Shown: piece by piece, positions 9,335 through 18,589 of the stretch | How the letters are laid out: the number at the start of each line of letters is the position of its first letter | Position numbering within the stretch: position 1 is the first letter of the stretch | NCBI GenBank assembly: GCA_050256135.1 | Contig: JBFWIF010000002.1 | Location: 1-61,214, forward strand | Length of the DNA stretch: 61,214 bases | Source: RZYP01 sp050256135 | GTDB lineage: Bacteria; Bacillota; Negativicutes; Acidaminococcales; Acidaminococcaceae | Reading direction: 5' to 3' | Notes under the pieces: model-generated | What the model saw: only the letters and a program-made list of their open reading frames with translations | Database searches by the model: none | What the model was told of the DNA's origin: nothing | Program-made: the position numbers and the translations under genes

Positions 9335-9597
9335 CAGTGGAAAAATGACAAATGTAATGACCGGGAATAAAGCTGAGGAGCTTTCCTAACAGAGAGACGG
9401 CGCTTGGTGCAAGCCGTTGGAAATCCTTTATGTGAAACTCACCCGTGAACTTCGACTCTGAAATTAAGTAGGTGTCGACGAAGATCGCTTCGTTAAAGCG
9501 TCCGGAAAAAGCACCGGGACAATGAGGTCAAAAGTAGGGTGGTACCGCGGTTTGCCATCGCCCCTATCTGTCTATGGACAGATAGGGGCTTTTTTGT
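9335..9597 (+). promoter_or_regulatory. T-box riboswitch, leucine specific (specifier CUC)
   Basis: Stem I carries the AG-bulge ACAGAGAGACGG (near 9389-9400). The specifier CUC is at 9438-9440, followed by A and by CCCG, which pairs with CGGG at about 9362-9365 to form the stem base. The canonical T-box AGGGTGGTACCGCG is at 9536-9549. The terminator has arms 9560-9572 and 9577-9589 followed by a run of T. CUC is a leucine codon, matching the leuCDB content of the operon. Confidence 0.95.
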
Positions 9598-9627
9598 ATC
9601 CTGTTACTAAAGAAGGAGGTAAGAGCT

Positions 9628-10185
9628 ATGGAGCAAGTCATTTCAATAGTAGTAAGAAATCAGCCAGGGGTTTTAATGCGTGTAGCAGGTCTATTTTCTA
9701 GGCGTGGTTTTAATATTGACAGCTTGGCTGTTGGTATTACACAGGATCCTGAATTTTCCAGGATGACTGTTACCATGAAGGCAGATGCTTCAACGGTTGA
9801 TCAGGTATGTAAACAGTTAGCTAAATTAGTTGAAGTTGAGGCGATAAAAGTATTACCTCTTAATGCCAGTACAAAACGCAGTATGGCTTTAGTAAAGGTG
9901 AATGCTGGTGACAAAAAATTGGAAATATTGAAATTAGCTGACGTGTTTCGTGCTCATGCCATTGATGTGACCGGCGACTCGCTAACTTTTTTAATTACTG
10001 GCGTTAATGACAAATTGAATGCTTTTGTTGATGTTATGAGACCTTATGGCATTATTGAGATGGTGCAGACAGGAGCTATTGCATTAGAACGTGGTGATGA
10101 AGCTTTAAAAGTAGAAAAATCACGTTATGTCTGGCCGAAAGTTGTCGAAGATGCCAGCGCTCGTAAGGGGTGTACGGTTATATAA
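9628..10185 (+). CDS. ilvN: Acetolactate synthase small (regulatory) subunit
   Basis: Regulatory subunit of acetohydroxyacid synthase, which activates the catalytic subunit and confers valine feedback. The 185-residue protein has an N-terminal ACT domain (residues 4-75, with NQPGVLMRVAGLFSRRGFNI) and a C-terminal regulatory domain. Its AAGGAGG site is seven bases before the ATG. Its catalytic partner IlvB is at the far end of the same operon rather than next to it. Confidence 0.95.
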   Translation: MEQVISIVVRNQPGVLMRVAGLFSRRGFNIDSLAVGITQDPEFSRMTVTMKADASTVDQVCKQLAKLVEVEAIKVLPLNASTKRSMALVKVNAGDKKLEILKLADVFRAHAIDVTGDSLTFLITGVNDKLNAFVDVMRPYGIIEMVQTGAIALERGDEALKVEKSRYVWPKVVEDASARKGCTVI

Positions 10186-10279
10186 AATACTATCCAGGTA
10201 AAACTTAGTTCTGATAAGAGGACCGCTTGGAAGGGCTTTAAGTTTGATAAATAATTTAAAATCAAAGGAGAGAATGAAA

Positions 10280-11272
10280 ATGGTAAAAATGTACTATGAC
10301 AAAGATGCTAACTGGGACATGATGAAAGACAAAACTGTCGCCATTATTGGTTATGGCAGCCAAGGTCATGCACATGCCTTAAACTTAAAGGACAGCGGTG
10401 CCAATGTTGTTGTTGGGTTGTATGAAGGAAGTAAGTCCTGGGCAAAAGCTGAAGCTGCAGGTTTACGTGTTATGACAGCGGCAGAAGCAACTATTGAGGC
10501 CGATATTGTTATGATGCTGATTCCTGATGAAAAACAGTCAGCAACGTATAAAAAAGAAGTTGCTCCTAACCTGAGACCTGGTATGGCGCTTGCTTTTGCT
10601 CATGGCTTTAATATTCATTTTGGCCAAATTGTGCCACCTGCTGATGTCGATGTATTCATGGTTGCTCCAAAAGGACCTGGTCATCTGGTTCGCCGTGTTT
10701 TTACAGAAGGACAGGGAGTTCCTTGCTTGATTGCAGTTCATCAGGATGCAACTGGCAGAGCTTATGACCTTGGTTTGGCTTATGCTAAGGGTATTGGCGG
10801 CACGCGTGCTGGTGTTCTAGGTACTACATTCCGTGAAGAGACTGAAACGGACTTATTTGGTGAACAGGCAGTTCTTTGCGGCGGTATTACAGCTTTGATT
10901 ACCGCTGGTTTTGAGACTCTTGTTGAAGCAGGCTACGAGCCGGAAAGTGCTTATTTTGAATGTATGCATGAAATGAAATTGATTGTTGACTTGATGTACG
11001 AAGGCGGTATGGCTAAGATGCGTCATTCTGTCAGTGATACAGCAGAGTATGGCGATTATGTAAGTGGTAAACGTATTATTACAGAAGAGACCAAAAAAGC
11101 AATGCGTCAGGTTCTTACTGAAATTCAGGATGGCACATTTGCAACCAAATGGCTTTTGGAGAACCAAGCAAATCGTCCTTCTTTTAATGCAATGCGTAAA
11201 CAAGCTGTTAATCATCCAATTGAGAAGGTCGGTGCAGAATTGCGCGGCATGATGTCCTGGGTGAAAAAATAG
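10280..11272 (+). CDS. ilvC: Ketol-acid reductoisomerase
   Basis: Isomerises and reduces acetolactate or acetohydroxybutyrate in valine/isoleucine synthesis with NADPH. The class I (short) enzyme has 330 residues: GYGSQGHAHALNL nucleotide motif (about 24-36), a phosphate-contacting GSKS loop, APKGPGH, and the knotted C-terminal domain with ETETDLFGEQ and a conserved SDTAEYG segment. The ATG at 10280 is chosen over one at 10274 because AAGGAG (10265-10270) is then nine bases away and the product begins MVKMYYD as in relatives. Confidence 0.95.
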   Translation: MVKMYYDKDANWDMMKDKTVAIIGYGSQGHAHALNLKDSGANVVVGLYEGSKSWAKAEAAGLRVMTAAEATIEADIVMMLIPDEKQSATYKKEVAPNLRPGMALAFAHGFNIHFGQIVPPADVDVFMVAPKGPGHLVRRVFTEGQGVPCLIAVHQDATGRAYDLGLAYAKGIGGTRAGVLGTTFREETETDLFGEQAVLCGGITALITAGFETLVEAGYEPESAYFECMHEMKLIVDLMYEGGMAKMRHSVSDTAEYGDYVSGKRIITEETKKAMRQVLTEIQDGTFATKWLLENQANRPSFNAMRKQAVNHPIEKVGAELRGMMSWVKK

Positions 11273-11291
11273 TAACTGTTTAGGGGAACGA

Positions 11292-11314
11292 CCGGCAGGT
11301 TTAATGCCTGCCGG
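11292..11314 (+). terminator. Intercistronic hairpin between ilvC and leuC
   Basis: Eight-bp G/C-rich stem (CCGGCAGG/CCTGCCGG) with a seven-base loop and no T-run after it. It is more likely an mRNA-stability or processing element than a full terminator, since leuC continues the operon. Confidence 0.55.
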
Positions 11315-11353
11315 CAAAGTTCCGAAATGTAAAATCTTAGGAGGATTATAGTT

Positions 11354-12616
11354 ATGGGTATGACAATGACCGAAAAAATATTAGCGAAACATTCTGGAAG
11401 AGATAGTGTTTCTGCAGGTGATTTACTTGTTTCGCAGCTAGATTTGATTCTTGCAAATGATATCACAGGACCGCCAGCTATTGATGAATTTGAAAAAATC
11501 GGCAGGCCGGTATTTAATAAGGATAAAATTGCTTTGGTGCCTGACCATTTTTCACCTTGCAAGGATATCAAGTCTGCTGAAATGTGCAAACGTTTACGGG
11601 ATTTCGCACGCGAACATAAAATTACTAACTATTTTGAGGTCGGCCGTATGGGCATTGAACATGCACTGCTGCCTGATGCGGGGTTGATTGCTCCTGGTGA
11701 GATAATCATCGGCGCTGATTCTCATACTTGTACTTATGGAGCTCTTAATGCGTTGGCAACCGGTGTTGGCCAGACTGATGTTGGTGCGGCTATGGCGAGT
11801 GGTACAACTTGGTTCAAAGTTCCTGCTGCTATCAGAGTTGAACTTAAAGGTAAGCTGCCGAAGTATGTCAAAGGTAAAGATATCATTTTGACAATTATTG
11901 GTATGATCGGTGTTGATGGTGCACGCTATCAGTCACTTGAGTTTTGTGGCGAAGGAATCAGTGAATTGGCAATGTCAGACCGTTTCACCATTTGCAATAT
12001 GGCGATAGAAGCTGGTGCGAAAAACGGCATTTTCCCTGTTGATGAAAAAACTTTGGCGTTCCTCAAAGGTAGAGTGACAAGAGAATTTGCAGCTGTAACG
12101 GCCGATGCAGATGCAGTATATGACCGTGAAATAACTATTGAACTGGATAAATTAGTTCCTGTGGTTGCTTATCCACACTTGCCCGAAAATGTTCATCCAG
12201 TTAGCGAGTCGACAGGTATTATTATCGATCAGGCTGTTATAGGTTCCTGCACTAATGGCAGGCTGGAGGATTTGGCTCAAGCGGCTGAAGTGTTAAAAGG
12301 CCATAAGGTTCATCCGAATGTACGTTGCATTATTATTCCAGCTACGCAGGAAATTTACCAGCAAGCAATGAAATTGGGATATATAGATACATTTATTGAA
12401 GCAGGCGTTGCAGTAAGCACGCCAACCTGCGGACCATGTCTTGGTGGCTACATGGGCATTCTTGCTCATGGTGAAAGGGCGGTTTCGACTACCAACCGTA
12501 ATTTCCGAGGACGTATGGGCCACGTTGAAAGTGAAGTATATCTGGCTAGCCCTTATGTAGCTGCTGCCAGCGCTGTCATGGGAAGAATTGCCAGCCCTGA
12601 GGAGGTCATAAAATGA
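11354..12616 (+). CDS. leuC: 3-isopropylmalate dehydratase large subunit
   Basis: Iron-sulfur aconitase-family subunit that isomerises 2- to 3-isopropylmalate with LeuD. The 420-residue protein is of the short archaeal/clostridial type. The cluster ligands are visible as the Cys in GSCTNGR (about residue 300) and the CGPC pair in STPTCGPCLGG (about 358-363). The ATG follows AGGAGGA by seven bases. The same family includes homoaconitase and dimethylmalate dehydratase, but the operon setting supports LeuC. Its stop overlaps leuD by four bases. Confidence 0.93.
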   Translation: MGMTMTEKILAKHSGRDSVSAGDLLVSQLDLILANDITGPPAIDEFEKIGRPVFNKDKIALVPDHFSPCKDIKSAEMCKRLRDFAREHKITNYFEVGRMGIEHALLPDAGLIAPGEIIIGADSHTCTYGALNALATGVGQTDVGAAMASGTTWFKVPAAIRVELKGKLPKYVKGKDIILTIIGMIGVDGARYQSLEFCGEGISELAMSDRFTICNMAIEAGAKNGIFPVDEKTLAFLKGRVTREFAAVTADADAVYDREITIELDKLVPVVAYPHLPENVHPVSESTGIIIDQAVIGSCTNGRLEDLAQAAEVLKGHKVHPNVRCIIIPATQEIYQQAMKLGYIDTFIEAGVAVSTPTCGPCLGGYMGILAHGERAVSTTNRNFRGRMGHVESEVYLASPYVAAASAVMGRIASPEEVIK

Positions 12617-13092
12617 GTAAAGTATGGCGTTATGGTGATCATGTTGATACCGATGTTATTATTCCGGCCAGATATTTGAATATAGCTGATTTTGAGGAAC
12701 TTGCCGAACATGCGATGGAAGATATTGATTTGAGTTTTGCACCGAATGTGCAAAAAAACGATATTATCGTTGCCGGCAGAAACTTTGGCTGCGGTTCGAG
12801 CCGCGAACATGCGCCTATGGTTTTGAAGGTCAAAGGTGTGAAGTGTATAATTGCCGATAGTTTCGCCCGTATTTTTTATCGTAATGCCATCAATATTGGT
12901 TTGCCGGCTTTGGAAATTGGCAAAGAAGTAGAGAAAATTGAAGCAGGCGATGAGTTGGAAGTAAATCTAACCAAGGGCGAAATCAAAATTGTGAACAAGG
13001 GCATTGTTATTAATACCAAACCGCTTCCGGAGTTTGTGCAGAAGATTGCCGATTGCGGCGGTTTAATCAATTATGTTAAAGGAGAAAACTAA
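12613..13092 (+). CDS. leuD: 3-isopropylmalate dehydratase small subunit
   Basis: Swivelling domain partner of LeuC, 159 residues, short type. It shows the conserved DVIIPARYL segment (about 14-22), NFGCGSSREHAP (about 56-67) that closes over substrate, and SFARIFYRNAINIGLP. It is translationally coupled to leuC through ATGA, and leuB follows two bases after its stop. Confidence 0.95.
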   Translation: MSKVWRYGDHVDTDVIIPARYLNIADFEELAEHAMEDIDLSFAPNVQKNDIIVAGRNFGCGSSREHAPMVLKVKGVKCIIADSFARIFYRNAINIGLPALEIGKEVEKIEAGDELEVNLTKGEIKIVNKGIVINTKPLPEFVQKIADCGGLINYVKGEN

Positions 13093-13094
13093 GA

Positions 13095-14168
13095 ATGCGT
13101 ATAACTCTCTTGCCAGGTGACGGTATAGGACCTGAAATTGTGGATGCGGCTGTAGAAGTCCTAAATGCAGCGGCCAAAAAATATAATATGAATTTAGAGT
13201 ATGACCACCAATTAATAGGTGGCGTAGCGATAGAGGCCACAGGCCATCCGCTTCCTGAAGCAACAGTGAAATCTGCTCAGACAGCTGATGCTGTCTTGCT
13301 CGGCGCAGTCGGCGGACCAAAATGGGATAACGTCGAGCCGGCTCTTAGACCAGAGAAGGCGCTTTTAGGTATTCGTAAGGCACTAGGTCTTTATTGCAAC
13401 CTCAGGCCGATGAAAGTTTCTCGCTTTGTTTCCCATCTTTCTCCTTTGAAGGATGAAAGAGTCGCAAATGCAGATCTTCTTATTGTCCGTGAATTGACCG
13501 GCGGCATTTATTTCGGCACTCATAATGAGGCTGCGCTTGATGAAAATGGGGTAGAAACTGCCTCCGACATCGAAATCTATAGTCGCCCGGAAGTTGAAAG
13601 AATTGCCAAATTTGCTTTTGAAGCTGCAAAAAAACGTAAAGGTAAGGTGACTTCCGTAGATAAGGCAAATGTTTTGGCGTCTTCCAGAATGTGGCGCAGA
13701 ATAACGGCAGAAATGCATGATAAGGATTATACAGAAGTAGAGTTGAATAACCTTTACGTGGATAACTGTGCTATGCAGCTTGTGCTTAACCCAGGACAAT
13801 TTGATGTTATCTTAACCAATAATATTTTTGGTGATATTCTCTCAGATGAAGCATCCGTAATTGCTGGTTCCATTGGCCTTCTGCCGTCGGCCAGCTTAGG
13901 TGATGGTACGGGAATGTATGAACCGATTCATGGTTCAGCCCCTGATATTGCGGGAATGGGGATTGCAAACCCACTTGGAACAATTTTATCGGCAGCGATG
14001 ATGCTGCGTTATTCCTTGAACGCTGATGCTGCGGCTGCGGCCATTGAAGAGGCTGTCGATCGTGTTCTGGCAAAAGGCTATCGTACTCCTGATCTTGCCG
14101 GACCAGGCTTGACAAAAGTTTCTACTTCGGAGATGGGACATCTGGTGGCTGAGGAACTACTGGCCTAA
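13095..14168 (+). CDS. leuB: 3-isopropylmalate dehydrogenase
   Basis: Oxidative decarboxylation of 3-isopropylmalate with NAD+ in leucine synthesis. The 357 residues show LLPGDGIGPEI at the N-terminus, LRPEKALLGIRK, the RELTGGIYFG substrate motif, the metal-binding GDILSDEAS near residue 245 and an HGSAPDIAG NAD+ motif. The ATG follows AAAGGAG. leuA and ilvD, needed for the complete pathway, are not in the window. Confidence 0.96.
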   Translation: MRITLLPGDGIGPEIVDAAVEVLNAAAKKYNMNLEYDHQLIGGVAIEATGHPLPEATVKSAQTADAVLLGAVGGPKWDNVEPALRPEKALLGIRKALGLYCNLRPMKVSRFVSHLSPLKDERVANADLLIVRELTGGIYFGTHNEAALDENGVETASDIEIYSRPEVERIAKFAFEAAKKRKGKVTSVDKANVLASSRMWRRITAEMHDKDYTEVELNNLYVDNCAMQLVLNPGQFDVILTNNIFGDILSDEASVIAGSIGLLPSASLGDGTGMYEPIHGSAPDIAGMGIANPLGTILSAAMMLRYSLNADAAAAAIEEAVDRVLAKGYRTPDLAGPGLTKVSTSEMGHLVAEELLA

Positions 14169-14196
14169 GAATTTTAAAAGAAATGGAGTGAATACT

Positions 14197-15846
14197 ATGC
14201 GGATGACCGGTGCAGAAATAATGGTTAAATGCCTTCTTGAACAGGGTGTAAACACAGTTTTTGGTTACCCTGGAGGAGCAATACTGCCATTTTATGACGC
14301 GTTGCGCGAATCGGAAATAAGACATATACTGACTGCTCATGAGCAAGGCGCAGCTCATGCTGCTGACGGCTACGCACGTGCCAGTGCCCGCGTCGGTGTT
14401 TGCATTGCAACTTCAGGGCCTGGTGCAACTAATTTAGTTACCGGCCTGGCAACTGCTTTTCTTGATTCTATTCCAGTCGTTGCTATTACTGGTCAAGTGC
14501 CGACGGAAATGATAGGGCATGATGCTTTTCAGGAAGTTGATATTACTGGTATAACAATGCCAATAACTAAACATAACTTTTTAGTAAAACATCCCAGCCA
14601 ATTGGCGACTGCAATGAGACTGGCTTTTGCCCTCGCTAAAACCGGCAGACCCGGGCCTGTCCTGATAGATGTGCCGCGTGATATACAAACAGCGATGCTG
14701 GATTATATGGCTGAAGAACCAGTGAGCATTGAAACTGAGAAACCAGATTGCAATAAAATCAAAAAGGCTGTTGAAGCTATTAATTTTGCCCAAAGACCAG
14801 TTATGCTCATCGGCGGTGGCGTAATTAACAGCAATACTGAATATGATGCTATGGACTTGGCAGAGAAATTGCAGATACCTGTTGTAAGCACGCTGATGGG
14901 TTTGGGTGCCTGCAGTGCATATCGCAGTTTATTTTTAGGAATGACTGGACTTCATGGCCACGAAAAAGCGAATAATGCAGTAAAAGAGGCTGATCTCATT
15001 CTGGCTTTTGGCAGCCGTTTTAATGATCGGGTTACTGGTGAACGAGGCAGCTATGTAGCACATAAAACTTTCGTACATATGGACATCGATCCTGCGGAGC
15101 TTGATAAGAACATTTACTCTGAAATAGGTATTGCCGGCGATATGAAAATGACTTTAAACAAGCTGACAGAAGCTTGTGAAAAAAAAGATCTCAGCGATTG
15201 GTGGCATAAAATAGCTGCCTGGCCAGCGAATGATGAGGATTGCGGCGATGAAGAAGCGCCTAAATTTCTTAGGGCACTTAATCCAGTGTTGAAGGACCGT
15301 GATTTTATTATAACTACCGATGTTGGACAGCATCAGATGTGGGCAGCGCAGAATCTGAAAATCCAATATGCGAGACAGTGGATTTCTTCCGGCGGCCTTG
15401 GCACAATGGGTTTTGGGTTACCTGCGGCAATGGGTGCTCAGTTTGCACGTCCGGCTAGCCGTGTCATCAGCATTTCCGGTGACGGTGGTTTTAAGATGAC
15501 AGGCTCTGAACTTTTTACTATTTCCAGCAATTGTCTGCCGATAATTTCGATTGTATTTAATAATAGTGGCTTGGGCATGATTCGTCAGTTGCAGACGGTG
15601 TTTTTTGATAAGAGATTTACGTCTTGTGAGATGCCTGGCTATGTTGATTTCGTGAAGTATGGCGAGGCTTTTGGCGTTAATGGTAAACACGTTGACAGCC
15701 CGGAGGCGCTTGCAGATGCTGTTAGTGAAGCCTTGGACAAAAATGAACCATGTATTATTGAGGTTACTATCAATCCAAAAGATATGGTAAAACCAATGGT
15801 GAATCCTGGCGCTGGGATTAATTCTTTCGTTAAATTCAGCAGTTAA
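14197..15846 (+). CDS. ilvB: Acetolactate synthase large (catalytic) subunit
   Basis: ThDP-dependent enzyme condensing pyruvate with pyruvate or 2-ketobutyrate. The 549-residue protein has the catalytic Glu in TAHEQGAAH (about residue 48), ATSGPGATN, FAD-region residues, and the ThDP motif from GDGGF to NNSGLGM (about 425-455). ATG 14197 is preferred to GTG 14188 because TGGAG lies eight bases upstream. It ends the operon started by its regulatory subunit ilvN, 4.6 kb away. Confidence 0.94.
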   Translation: MRMTGAEIMVKCLLEQGVNTVFGYPGGAILPFYDALRESEIRHILTAHEQGAAHAADGYARASARVGVCIATSGPGATNLVTGLATAFLDSIPVVAITGQVPTEMIGHDAFQEVDITGITMPITKHNFLVKHPSQLATAMRLAFALAKTGRPGPVLIDVPRDIQTAMLDYMAEEPVSIETEKPDCNKIKKAVEAINFAQRPVMLIGGGVINSNTEYDAMDLAEKLQIPVVSTLMGLGACSAYRSLFLGMTGLHGHEKANNAVKEADLILAFGSRFNDRVTGERGSYVAHKTFVHMDIDPAELDKNIYSEIGIAGDMKMTLNKLTEACEKKDLSDWWHKIAAWPANDEDCGDEEAPKFLRALNPVLKDRDFIITTDVGQHQMWAAQNLKIQYARQWISSGGLGTMGFGLPAAMGAQFARPASRVISISGDGGFKMTGSELFTISSNCLPIISIVFNNSGLGMIRQLQTVFFDKRFTSCEMPGYVDFVKYGEAFGVNGKHVDSPEALADAVSEALDKNEPCIIEVTINPKDMVKPMVNPGAGINSFVKFSS

Positions 15847-15897
15847 ATTTTATGTGCTTTCAGAAAGTGCATATTCAATATTAATATAATAAAATAT

Positions 15898-15960
15898 AAT
15901 GCCCCCTGAATCTTTATGATAATCAAACATTATCCAAAGATTCAGGGGGCATTTTTTATT
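15898..15960. terminator. Bidirectional terminator between ilvB and the LytTR regulator
   Basis: 18-bp perfect outer arms 15898-15915 and 15936-15953 (core GCCCCCTGAATC), with a further inner inverted repeat, followed by TTTTTT on the plus side and A-rich sequence upstream for the opposite direction. Confidence 0.9.
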
Positions 15961-15967
15961 CAAGTAT

Positions 15968-16708
15968 TTACTTTAATCCAATAGTGTATTTGAAAGACTT
16001 CATAAAATGACGTGATACTGGCACTTCTTCTTTTTCGTAATGTTGCATGACTAGAAGAAAGGTGTCGTTAAAATAGGGAATAACTTCCCTAATCATATTT
16101 GCATTTACAATAAAACTTTTATGAGTTCTTAGAAAACCCAAATTTGCCAAATTTTCTTCAGCATCTTTTAAAAGCAGATTTGTTTTGATAATACCGCGTG
16201 TTGTATAAAACAATGAAGAGCCAGATTCGGTTTTGATCATCACAATTTCAGCAGGTGGATCGAAAACCAGTAATCGTTCTGACGTTGCCAAAGTGATTTT
16301 GCTGTTGGTGGAAATTATGTTGCTTTTAGAGGTTTTAGTTATAGCGGCATACTCAAAGAAACGTTTTAATGTTGCATTAACACGTTCCTCTGAGTAAGGT
16401 TTCAAAATATAGTCGAAAGCACCTAATTCGAATGCATTGACAGCAAATTGATCGAAGCCGGTTGAAAAGACAATTTTAGGCGCATTGGGCATATACATAA
16501 TTATTTGAGCGCATTCAATGCCGCTCATTACTGGCATTTCAACATCTAGAAAAACCAAATCTATTTCGTTTGACTTCAAAAATTCAAGGGCTTCTTTGCC
16601 GTTAACACATTCACCTACTATTTCAATTTCATTTACTTCTTCCAAAATATAGCGTAACTCTTTGCGGGCAGGAAGTTCGTCATCCACGATTACTACTTTA
16701 TATGCCAT
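15968..16708 (-). CDS. LytR/AlgR-family response regulator (receiver + LytTR)
   Basis: Two-domain response regulator of 246 residues. The receiver (1-120) has the acidic pair Asp9-Asp10, phospho-acceptor Asp55 in VFLDVEMP and Lys in LKPYSEE. The C-terminal LytTR DNA-binding domain (about 145-243) carries RTHKSFIVN and PVSRHF, typical of this fold. It starts two bases after the sensor kinase stop on the minus strand, so the two form one operon. By analogy to LytT/BtsR regulators it probably activates the divergent transporter genes at 18590. Confidence 0.93.
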   Translation of the reverse strand: MAYKVVIVDDELPARKELRYILEEVNEIEIVGECVNGKEALEFLKSNEIDLVFLDVEMPVMSGIECAQIIMYMPNAPKIVFSTGFDQFAVNAFELGAFDYILKPYSEERVNATLKRFFEYAAITKTSKSNIISTNSKITLATSERLLVFDPPAEIVMIKTESGSSLFYTTRGIIKTNLLLKDAEENLANLGFLRTHKSFIVNANMIREVIPYFNDTFLLVMQHYEKEEVPVSRHFMKSFKYTIGLK

Positions 16709-16710
16709 TT

Positions 16711-18372
16711 TTATGCTCCTTCCAATGGTATTTTGAACGAAACTGTAGTGCCTTTATTTTCAATGCTTTCGATGTTTAAACCACTATCCGCGCCATAGAT
16801 AGAAATAAGTCGTTTATGTACATTTATTAAACCGATGGATTGCCGCCCAGGATTATCTAAAAGCAGTTTGTCTAATTTTTGAGCGGAGATACCAATTCCG
16901 TCATCAATAACAAAAAGTTCATAATACGTTTGATTTTTGATAATCCTGATGGAAACAATTCCACCATCTTCTTTAGTTAAAATGCCATGTTTGATGGCAT
17001 TTTCAACAAGTGGCTGCATAATCAGAGAAGGAATTTTGAATTCATAGTTGGAGGGAAAGTCATATTTAACTTGTAATCTGTCGCCAAATCTTGCCATTTC
17101 GATATCGACATAGGCTTTAACATGCTCCATTTCTTTATTGAAGGTTATTAAAGTCTCTGAGTTGGATAAATTGTGTCTGTAATAATCAGCTAAGGAAGAA
17201 ATAAGTTTTTTTGCTGTCATGGGGTTATCACGGCAGTGGAAACCAATTGTGTTCAGAGCATTAAAGAGAAAATGGGGATTTATCTGTGACTGTAGAGCTT
17301 TTATTTCAGCATTAGCAAGTAGTTTTGCCTGTTCCTTGTATTCATTTATTTCTATTTGTAAAGAAATTAGATCGCGCAATCCCAAAGCGAGGTCTAATTC
17401 AAATTTTGTCAGTATTTGTTCCGGATCTTTGCCTAAGATGACATGACCTAGAAGGATAGATTTATTGTAGATTGGCAGTATTATGTAAGGATTGACGTGT
17501 ATGATTGAATTGACTTTTTCGGCTTGAATTTCTTTTGTGCATCTATTTAATATCGTTTCGATTTCTTTAGGCTTTTTAAGTAGATCGTTTTCTAGGGCAA
17601 CCAGATTTTTATTGTAAAAAAGGGCAACCCAAGAAAAATTGGGTACTGTATGAGTTATCGCAGAAGCAATTACCTGAGCTGATGTCTCGTTAAAACCATT
17701 TTTTAATAAGTTCATGGTAAGATTAATAATTTTGAATGAAGTTTTTGTCGCTTCACTCGCAATTTTCTCTTCTCTTTTATAGGTATCTTCAAGAATACCT
17801 ATGAACAGTGCGATAGCCAAAGGATTTGTTACCAACATGGCTGGAGCAATCTGCCGCACAAGATTGTAAACTTTCTCAAATGAATAAGGAAAAACAAAAA
17901 GTAACCCCATGTGTAATAATTCTAGGAAAAAACCTATAAGCAGAGCCAAAGGCCACATTTTTCTGCTTTTTTTTACGTTATAGGATAAAAACCCCGCAAT
18001 AATTCCTTGGAGAATGGTTATTATCCCACTGCCGAAAGCGGAAAAAGTATCTAATGAAAAGATGCGGTGTATACCGGTTATTAATCCTGTCAGAGTACCT
18101 ACGACAGGGCCGCCTATAAGACCGCCGACAATTACTCCTACAGCTCGAGTATTGATTACGCCTGCGCCGCCAGGAACCTGAATGCCCCAATAGGTTCCCA
18201 AAATACCTATTGTTGAAAAAATAGCAATAAATGTAAATCTGTTCTTAAATGAAGTGTTATCGAATATTGCATTTTTAAAAATATCAGTTCTGTTTAAGAT
18301 AAGAATTATGACCAAAAACAAAGATAATCCCAGCCAAAGCTGTAAAAAAATATTAGATTCTATTTCAAACAA
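16711..18372 (-). CDS. LytS-family sensor histidine kinase
   Basis: Membrane sensor kinase of 553 residues. About six hydrophobic segments fill residues 8-205 and match the 5TM-LYT sensor module, including the GGLIGGPVVG loop. A GAF-like region follows (about 215-345), then the LytS-type phosphoacceptor motif QINPHFLFNALNT and the ATPase N box QPLVENAIKHG with a later DDGIG. B. subtilis LytST and E. coli BtsS of the same type sense pyruvate, so a small carboxylate is a plausible signal here; that is inference. It is the first gene of the minus operon. Confidence 0.93.
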   Translation of the reverse strand: MFEIESNIFLQLWLGLSLFLVIILILNRTDIFKNAIFDNTSFKNRFTFIAIFSTIGILGTYWGIQVPGGAGVINTRAVGVIVGGLIGGPVVGTLTGLITGIHRIFSLDTFSAFGSGIITILQGIIAGFLSYNVKKSRKMWPLALLIGFFLELLHMGLLFVFPYSFEKVYNLVRQIAPAMLVTNPLAIALFIGILEDTYKREEKIASEATKTSFKIINLTMNLLKNGFNETSAQVIASAITHTVPNFSWVALFYNKNLVALENDLLKKPKEIETILNRCTKEIQAEKVNSIIHVNPYIILPIYNKSILLGHVILGKDPEQILTKFELDLALGLRDLISLQIEINEYKEQAKLLANAEIKALQSQINPHFLFNALNTIGFHCRDNPMTAKKLISSLADYYRHNLSNSETLITFNKEMEHVKAYVDIEMARFGDRLQVKYDFPSNYEFKIPSLIMQPLVENAIKHGILTKEDGGIVSIRIIKNQTYYELFVIDDGIGISAQKLDKLLLDNPGRQSIGLINVHKRLISIYGADSGLNIESIENKGTTVSFKIPLEGA

Positions 18373-18487
18373 ATTGATTTACCTCCTGAGTATAAATAGT
18401 CCATGATATGTGTATTTATGTAACTTATCCCTGAAATCCAGCATCTTACCCTTAAAATCAGCTTTAGATGAGTAAAGTGAATTAAAA

Positions 18488-18514
18488 TCGTTCTAGATAA
18501 AACATGAAGAACGA
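18488..18514. promoter_or_regulatory. Inverted repeat in the lytS / DUF5058 divergent region, candidate operator
   Basis: TCGTTCT (18488-18494) and AGAACGA (18508-18514) form a perfect 7-base inverted repeat with 13 bases between. Each half resembles the CGTT core seen in LytTR-regulator sites. It lies 76 bases before the DUF5058 start, in the right place to control that operon. The assignment to the LytTR protein is an inference. Confidence 0.4.
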
Positions 18515-18589
18515 AGGTGAAAGATGAAGCGGAGCAGAGAATAATCAAGCTAGGTAACTAAAAGATGAAATTTACGAAGGAGGGATATC

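Noticed and set aside
11354..13092. leuCD as dimethylmalate or homoaconitate dehydratase
   Set aside because: The families are similar, but the genes sit between ilvC and leuB under a leucine T-box.
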